Below the pieces are notes generated by a model that saw only the letters and a program-made list of their open reading frames with translations, had not been told where the DNA came from and ran no database searches. Shown piece after piece: positions 7,966 to 12,813 of a stretch of DNA of 12,813 nucleotides. Location: the NCBI GenBank assembly GCA_003024985.2, contig PXIH01S0018880.1. One strand, given 5' to 3'. Position numbers and translations under genes: made by a program. Each line of letters opens with the position of its first letter. The stretch's first letter is position 1. Source of the DNA: Euperipatoides rowelli (lineage: Eukaryota; Onychophora; Udeonychophora; Euonychophora; Peripatopsidae).

Positions 7966-8515
7966 CTGATTTCCAGTGTATAGTCACCATTACATTGAAT
8001 TTTTGAACCAAAGAAAACAAAGTCCGCAACCTCATCATCAATATTGATTTTTAGCTCTACATTTTTTGCTTTAGTCATAATTTTCATCTTCTTGATGTTA
8101 AGATTAAATCCAGCACTAGTGCTGTCCTCTTTTACTTTCATAATTAGCTCTTCCAATGTACTTTATTCTCTGCTAGGAGTGTAGTATCATCTGTACATAA
8201 GATTATTGATGTTCCTACCATTTATGTTTACCACTATTAGATTTCTCTAATCTTGTTTTAGTACAATAGTTTCCGCAAAGATTTTAAAAATTATTTGTGA
8301 CAAGATGTACCCATGTCATGCACCTTTTCAAACCTTAAACCAGTTAGTATCTCGTTAGTTTGTACTGTAGCTTCTTGATCATAACGATTTTATGAGTTTT
8401 ATTTGATGCAGAGGAACACCCATCTCTTTCTAGCAACTCCATAAAGCTTTTGAGTAATAGATGAAACAAATATAATTAGGTTTATGATTCATAAGACATG
8501 GTTGCATAATTTATT
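7966..8515 (-). pseudogene. LINE reverse-transcriptase ORF remnant, RT domain
   Basis: On the minus strand, frame-shifted pieces read in order: NHKPNYICFIYYSKA (about 8490-8445), LWSC, stop, KEMGVP, IKLIKSL, YDQEATVQTNE, WFKV, stop, GYILSQIIFKIFAE (8312-8271), NINGRNINNLMY (8192-8230), DDTTLLAE (8168-8191), then KVKEDSTSAGFNLNIKKMKIM and DFVFFGSKIQCNGDYTLEIR. These are RT motifs in the usual order: motif A (YICFIDYSKAFD in relatives), the GC.LSP motif, the YADD box, the LN..KTK region and FLGS. Y replaces the expected motif A aspartate, about seven codons are missing after SKA, and the YADD box is split by a small deletion. The copy is inactive. It continues at 4565-5041. Confidence 0.88.
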
Positions 8516-9985
8516 TAAACCCATTCTACAACAGCATAGTTAAAGTTATTTTATTAAAAATTAATTTATAATTTATTCAATAAAAAGTTTTAACTTAAAG
8601 TTAAAAATTTCTACAAATTTATCAAGGAATAAACTAATCAATTTTACTTGTGTTAATTCATAATTTCATTTTCTAATCTATGCTTAAAAAATATATTTTA
8701 CATTTCATAGCCTACAAATTAAATTCGGAAAAAAATCCAGGATTCAGTAAACTTTCACCAGATTATATCTTAGAATTTTCGTTAGATGCTTTTCAAGATC
8801 GTTCACTTTATATAAACAGGGAAGTGCTTACTGCTATATAAAAACCCTGTAGATTGTGCTAAGACTTGACTTAGCCCTATTATTGTAATGAAAAATAGTT
8901 AAGAAATGAGTGAAAAATTAAGCTACAACCGGAGTCAGTCGATAGCATTATCTTTATTTTTTTATGGAATAGTGAATAGCAAAGGACACAGTTCGTTTCT
9001 ACAATTGTTGTGTGTATTGTATGTATGAGGGAAATATGCTGGACATATTAGTGCACAAGCTCAAAGACTTCCGATCAGATATATTTTTTCCTGTTGCAAT
9101 GTTTAGCCTATTGCTTGCAGTAGGCCCATCACCAAATCCAAAATAATACTGAATTTTTTTTAAAAATTCAATCAGATTTTTTTTTGTTACTTTTTACATT
9201 GATGTGTAAATTTAAATTAACTAGTTTCAATATTAATTGGCTGGAAAATTTAATTTGTTGTCAATCATAGCTTGCCAGCTGCTACCTGTCGGACTGTATA
9301 TAAGTATTACCGGTATTCAGCCAATGTCCATATAATTCTTAATATTTTACAATTTTATATCTGAGAATTTTTTTTTAAAAAAACTTTTCTAAGATAAAAC
9401 TTATAAAATTTTTTTACTATAAAGTGTTTATAGTTTTTATTGTAATATTTTTTATTTGATCTAATTTTTGTGTTTGTTATGTGTGTGTCTTCCAGTGTAA
9501 TGTAGAATTTAGAATACCATATAGCCTGAATGTAATAAGTGAGCCTAGACCCTGATTTTTTTTTAAAGAATAAGTTCATAAATTTCTTAGGCTAATTACT
9601 AATTTATTACACTATTCTACCTGTAATAAATGCAATTTTAATTACTTATTCTTGCTTAATTTATTTACAGTAAATAGTCTAAAACAAATTAATGTAACAA
9701 TTTTTTAGTTATTAAAAATAAAATAGAAATATTCAGATAATGAATTTAAATTAATCCATTAGGCCCTATTCATAGTTAAATAAATCAATCAGACATAGCT
9801 ATTTAAAACTGTATAAAATATAGGTATTTGTTTGACATCAAACTCACTTTTGTCGTCATTTAAAATACCGTAAACCAAATATAGGCTATATATACAAACC
9901 ATCCATAATAAATTAACTACAATGNTACAATTTAAGGCAGTCTTACTATTTTTTTTTCACATTTTGATCAAAGTGTGAATACCAA
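8516..9985. other. AT-rich intergenic region, nothing recognised
   Basis: About 1.5 kb of A/T-rich sequence with many homopolymer runs. The open stretch on the minus strand at 9355-9579 encodes a lysine/tyrosine/asparagine-rich product typical of AT-rich noncoding DNA. There are no domain signatures and no clear repeat. The LINE may extend into the first tens of bases. An N lies at 9925. Confidence 0.5.
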
Positions 9986-10043
9986 TAAATTATGATGTGT
10001 ATCCTACTATATACAGTACTAGTAGGATACACATCAGAATTTA
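9986..10043. repeat. Strong 24 bp hairpin with 10 nt loop (possible miRNA-like or fossil inverted repeat)
   Basis: 9986-10009 pairs with 10020-10043 with a single A/G mismatch at 9992/10037. The inner 17 bp, TGATGTGTATCCTACTA against TAGTAGGATACACATCA, are perfect and of mixed base composition. The loop is TATACAGTAC. It stands out against the surrounding AT-rich DNA, so I consider it real structure. Stem length is short of a typical animal pri-miRNA (about 35 bp). It could equally be a small inverted duplication or the footprint of a short palindromic element. Confidence 0.7.
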
Positions 10044-10430
10044 CATTTTCTTGGTCCACCAGACTTGTAAGCTTTTGGACTAAAATTATTTTAGATCAGT
10101 GGACTTTGGTAGATCACCTAATTATCAGAAATTCAAGATCCAATTAGTTCAGTGGTTTTGCTGTAAGCCCTGCAAAATAAAAATAAAATATATAGCAAAA
10201 AACAAATTTTCAGGTGCTAATAGGCCTACTAACAAATGGCTGTTCAAAGATAATCATACAATATTTAGTCAGGTGAATCTGAAAAATTATTTAAAACACA
10301 GCTAAAATTTCTGTTTTGTTCTTTAATTAGACACCTGAAAATTCCGCAATCCGAAGAGTATTAACACTATGTATTATTTTTGGCAGTTAGGCCTAAACAT
10401 GTCTTTAGATAACCATAAAAATAGTAAGTT

Positions 10431-10490
10431 TTTATTTTTGTTATAATTTCAAAATTCATCAGCAATAACTTATTAAAAAAAAAATTTATT
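10431..10490 (-). terminator. Candidate polyadenylation signals of the RNF26-like gene
   Basis: AATAAA on the minus strand occurs at 10485-10490 and 10431-10436, about 215 and 270 bases past the stop codon. In DNA this AT-rich such hexamers arise by chance, so cDNA 3' ends would be needed to choose. Confidence 0.3.
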
Positions 10491-10689
10491 AAAAAAAAAA
10501 ATTACTAGCCTACAAGATTAAAAAAATCAAACTTAATAAAAATAAAATAAAATTTCNACAATTGCTGAATTTACAGTAGTTGATAATCCTTAGTCATGGT
10601 AGTCAGAATATTTGGTCCCTGATTAGTTTGGTAGCCTTACATTATCAATTCTTATCTTCTAGGCCATCAATTGGAATGTAGCCACAGTA

Positions 10690-10698
10690 AATAAATAA
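10690..10698 (-). promoter_or_regulatory. AU-rich element-like nonamer just after the stop codon
   Basis: On the transcript strand TTATTTATT, followed by TA, begins about 8 bases after the TAA stop. This matches the UUAUUUAUU nonamer of mRNA-destabilising AU-rich elements. The local composition makes chance occurrence likely. Confidence 0.25.
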
Positions 10699-10705
10699 TA
10701 CATTT

Positions 10706-12412
10706 TTATACATATACATGCATAGCGTTCTGTATAAATCGCCTACAAATTGGACATAAACAATCGGCCCGAATGATCTCTTGTGTGCAGTTATTACATA
10801 ATGACAAATGTCGACAAGGCATTAGAATAATAGTCTTCAACTCTACTTGACATACAATACAAAGACGTTGATCACGCTCTTGAGCCAATTGTCGTTTTAA
10901 TGTCGAAATAAAAGCAGTTCTTTTTTGAGGGTGGCTAATATCCCCACTATCATCTGAATCAGAAAATTCTGAAAAATTTTGAGATCTTAAACCATAAGTT
11001 CCTGAAGATCTTATTCGAGATCTTAGACTATATGGTGCTTCAGGTCTTGTTTCTAATGGAGCTCTTATCAAAGGAATAGGAATATTTACATTTTCTGGTT
11101 CAATATCTTCACNACTGTTCGAGGATGAATCATCTGCACTATCGGTGTCATTGTCCATATCATCTTCAAGATCATTTTGGATTAAAAATGGTCTTCTCAA
11201 TGTATTTAAAAGTATTTGAGCAAATAATTGCAATTCTCGCTGTATAAATGAAATAGTACGACATAATTTTAAGACTAGGTGAATAACAGTAGTATAAATG
11301 CTTAATCCGACAAGGTGAGCAGTGCGGAAACAAATTCTCGGAGCAGAGCAAATGATTTCAAGGGAACATCTAAATAGTTCACGAAATGGAATAGACTGAA
11401 TAAAAATACATAATGTTACACACATAAGGTTTAGTTTCCTCACAACAACATGAAAGATAAAATAGTTTGCAAATGCAACAATCTGGATAATACTATTTTT
11501 AAGAACATATACATTTCCTAAAAAATTTCTACCTATTCTAATTGTCCATATTTGAAGTTTCCAAATTCCTGAAAATATAACTGCTTGAAAGTGACGTTTT
11601 ATATGATAAAGAATGATCAATGATCGATTGATGATTAAAGATAACTCGTTCACAATTCGAAGTCTGAAGGTTTGTAACGAATGTAATGTTTCAGAATCTT
11701 GAAAATGAATATGATTTATACGCATGTATTGTATAGCTCTTTGGAATAAAACTATGATACCAGCAATTAAAATCATTCCAAAATAAACATCTATAGGAAC
11801 GTCTAACAATCCGAACAATAATGCTTTCACATTATCTACACAAAGAAAAATAGCTTTTTCAATATTTTTCGCAATGTTGTTAAAAGTAAATTTAAAATTA
11901 TTTAATAAACCAACAAATCCCCAAGTAAAAGATTGGCACATCCATGCGACTCCGTGCAAAATCATCATGAATCCAGAAAAAATAGCAATTGCAATCAAAA
12001 TAAACGAATTGATTAATAACATTCCAAGGGATAAAATCTGATTCCATTGCATATTGATGAATTCCCTGATATTGTTCCCAATGTTTGTAGTTGTGTCCAA
12101 AATATAATAACAAAAAACAGAAATCCTATTGTAAATTATAAATAAATTATTATAAAATGTATTAGCGATATGAAATAAAATATTGGCAAATAAGCACAAT
12201 GAATAACATGTTTCTAGAACAAATCCATACACAAAATCAAAAAATATTATGATGAAGTGTAATATGCAAAGAAATAGCCATTCAATGGAAAGAGCAGCCT
12301 GTATTGAAACATGAAGGAAAGAGGTTACAGTAACGTAATTAATATCCAAAACGAGTTGGATCGTATTGGCGATCTTGCTAGCAGTTCCAGACAGAAATGT
12401 TAAAAGTTCCAT
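10706..12412 (-). CDS. RNF26: RNF26-like multi-pass membrane RING-type E3 ubiquitin ligase
   Basis: An uninterrupted 568-codon ORF from ATG (12412) to TAA. The start lies in a good Kozak context (ATACCATGG). The C terminus is a C3HC4 RING: C518, C521, C533, H535, C539, C542, C553, C556, with the CRHLSLC segment and CPIC, ending in MHVYV close to the chain end. This matches vertebrate RNF26, where the RING is also C-terminal and the chain ends in a similar NVYL-like tail. The first ~400 residues are hydrophobic with several membrane spans (about 45-66, 68-85, 128-152, 197-225, 302-325, 362-384). An acidic/serine linker (412-436) and a Ser/Arg region (460-480) precede the RING. In mammals RNF26 is an ER ligase that organises perinuclear endosomes through SQSTM1 and modifies STING; the same role here is inferred. 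At 568 residues it is longer than human RNF26 (about 433). Codon 434 contains an N. There is no intron within the CDS. Confidence 0.9.
   Translation of the reverse strand: MELLTFLSGTASKIANTIQLVLDINYVTVTSFLHVSIQAALSIEWLFLCILHFIIIFFDFVYGFVLETCYSLCLFANILFHIANTFYNNLFIIYNRISVFCYYILDTTTNIGNNIREFINMQWNQILSLGMLLINSFILIAIAIFSGFMMILHGVAWMCQSFTWGFVGLLNNFKFTFNNIAKNIEKAIFLCVDNVKALLFGLLDVPIDVYFGMILIAGIIVLFQRAIQYMRINHIHFQDSETLHSLQTFRLRIVNELSLIINRSLIILYHIKRHFQAVIFSGIWKLQIWTIRIGRNFLGNVYVLKNSIIQIVAFANYFIFHVVVRKLNLMCVTLCIFIQSIPFRELFRCSLEIICSAPRICFRTAHLVGLSIYTTVIHLVLKLCRTISFIQRELQLFAQILLNTLRRPFLIQNDLEDDMDNDTDSADDSSSNSXEDIEPENVNIPIPLIRAPLETRPEAPYSLRSRIRSSGTYGLRSQNFSEFSDSDDSGDISHPQKRTAFISTLKRQLAQERDQRLCIVCQVELKTIILMPCRHLSLCNNCTQEIIRADCLCPICRRFIQNAMHVYV
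10745..10861 (-). other. RING finger domain of the RNF26-like protein (residues 518-556)
   Basis: The spacing is C-x2-C-x11-C-x-H-x3-C-x2-C-x10-C-x2-C, giving eight zinc ligands and none missing. C551 is an extra cysteine two residues before ligand C553. The compact form with CRHLSLC and CPIC is the one found in the RNF26, MEX3 and IAP group of C-terminal RINGs. An intact RING argues that the gene is under selection. Confidence 0.9.
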
Positions 12413-12461
12413 GGTATATAAGTTTTACAATATAGCTATACATATCAATGCTTACATTTAA

Positions 12462-12478
12462 AATATATATATATATAT
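12462..12478. repeat. AT dinucleotide microsatellite
   Basis: About eight uninterrupted AT units, roughly 50 bases upstream of the RNF26-like start codon. It lies in the probable 5' UTR or proximal promoter and could vary in length between individuals. Confidence 0.7.
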
Positions 12479-12744
12479 TCCAAGGCACAGAAATTTGAGT
12501 AATTTATTTTTTTCCCGCAGTCAAATTTTGAACAGTCTTCCATTTACGGGGTTTTTTTTGTGCAGCGCCGTCTAGCCAATACTTGATGTACTTTAAATTT
12601 AAACAGTTTTAATAATAATACCGTTAATTCAATTTTTATTTTTTGAATGAATCATGGGTAAAATAAAGCAAAATTTAAAAAAAAATGCTTTAGTTAGTTC
12701 GAGCATTAGTTAGAAAGGGTGGTGTGTGATAGTAGTTTTGGGAA

Positions 12745-12755
12745 GGGGGGGGGGG
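12745..12755. repeat. G homopolymer, 11 bases
   Basis: Eleven consecutive G residues, preceded by GGGAA. It is unusual in this AT-rich context and a likely site of sequencing error or length polymorphism. Confidence 0.7.
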
Positions 12756-12813
12756 ACTATGATAGCTTGTGATTTTTGCGAAGGATGGTTCCATATGAGC
12801 AGGGCTGTAGTCG

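Larger units (their letters stand above)
10044..10705. other. Intergenic DNA and likely 3' UTR of the RNF26-like gene
   Basis: AT-rich, with runs of A around 10474-10500 and an N at 10557. The part nearest 10705 should be the 3' untranslated region of the minus-strand gene. A small inverted pair AATTTTCAGGTG (10205-10216) / CACCTGAAAATT (10332-10343) lies farther out. There are no other genes. Confidence 0.5.
12413..12813. other. Upstream region of the RNF26-like gene
   Basis: On the minus strand this holds the 5' UTR and promoter. It contains an AT dinucleotide run at 12462-12478 and a run of 11 G at 12745-12755. It also holds CAGCGCCGTCTAG (12564-12576), a form common at the ends of short interspersed elements, although I see no element around it. 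There is no CpG-rich island. Acceptor-like TTTTTTTCCCGCAG on the plus strand at 12506-12519 leads into no ORF. No second gene is supported. Confidence 0.45.

Noticed and set aside
9355-9579. 74-codon minus-strand frame rich in Lys, Tyr and Asn
   Set aside because: Low-complexity product of AT-rich DNA with no signature.
10099-10305. 68-codon plus-strand frame downstream of the hairpin
   Set aside because: AT-driven Lys/Asn/Ile composition, no domain, no neighbouring exon evidence.
11898-12113. 71-codon minus-strand frame inside the RNF26-like gene
   Set aside because: Alternative-frame shadow of the long ORF, which has the clear RING signature.
12503-12566. Two splice-acceptor-like polypyrimidine-CAG sites on the plus strand
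   Set aside because: The sequence after each reaches a stop quickly and no plus-strand exon follows.
1-12813. CRISPR array or prokaryotic defence system
   Set aside because: Repeats here are long, diverged and unspaced by unique spacers; all recognisable genes are eukaryotic.

Overview
This looks like a piece of an animal nuclear genome, probably a marine invertebrate, though I cannot name the taxon. The DNA is strongly AT-rich with long gene-free stretches. It carries a decayed LINE, a large inverted-repeat element, a degenerate satellite-like array and one intact intronless gene for a metazoan-type RING E3 ligase. Five isolated N bases (3890, 6304, 9925, 10557, 11113) mark it as draft assembly. 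I see nothing bacterial: no operons, and no convincing tRNA or rRNA.

Layout. 1-345: about four degenerate copies of a 70-83 bp AT-rich repeat. 351-1815: ten to eleven diverged tandem units of about 120-150 bp, in two sequence subfamilies. 1816-4560: AT-rich DNA with small hairpins and a short duplicated motif, without a convincing gene. 4565-5041 and 7966-8515: two halves of one dead minus-strand LINE reverse-transcriptase ORF. 5046-7961: a 2.9 kb almost wholly palindromic element, with arms of about 1.2 and 1.4 kb around a 287 bp spacer. It sits inside the LINE, is flanked by a possible 4 bp target duplication (ACGT/ATGT), and encodes no protein. 8516-10705: AT-rich intergenic DNA holding one striking 58-nt hairpin at 9986-10043. 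10706-12412 (minus): a complete 568-codon gene for an RNF26-like multi-spanning membrane RING ubiquitin ligase. 12413-12813: its upstream region, with an AT microsatellite and a run of 11 G.

History. The LINE inserted first and the inverted-repeat element later landed in its RT coding region: removing the element and one flank copy restores the LINE reading frame across the junction. Both have since decayed. LINE frames are shifted and RT motifs lost, and the two arms differ at about 10% of positions in the stretch I aligned. The only gene I would call functional is the RNF26-like ligase. The candidate for something undescribed is the palindromic element, with its nested subterminal repeats (octamer-like and CRE-like motifs, an internal hairpin, a YY1-like site). 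Its type, a large non-autonomous foldback-like element, is familiar; I do not recognise its family.
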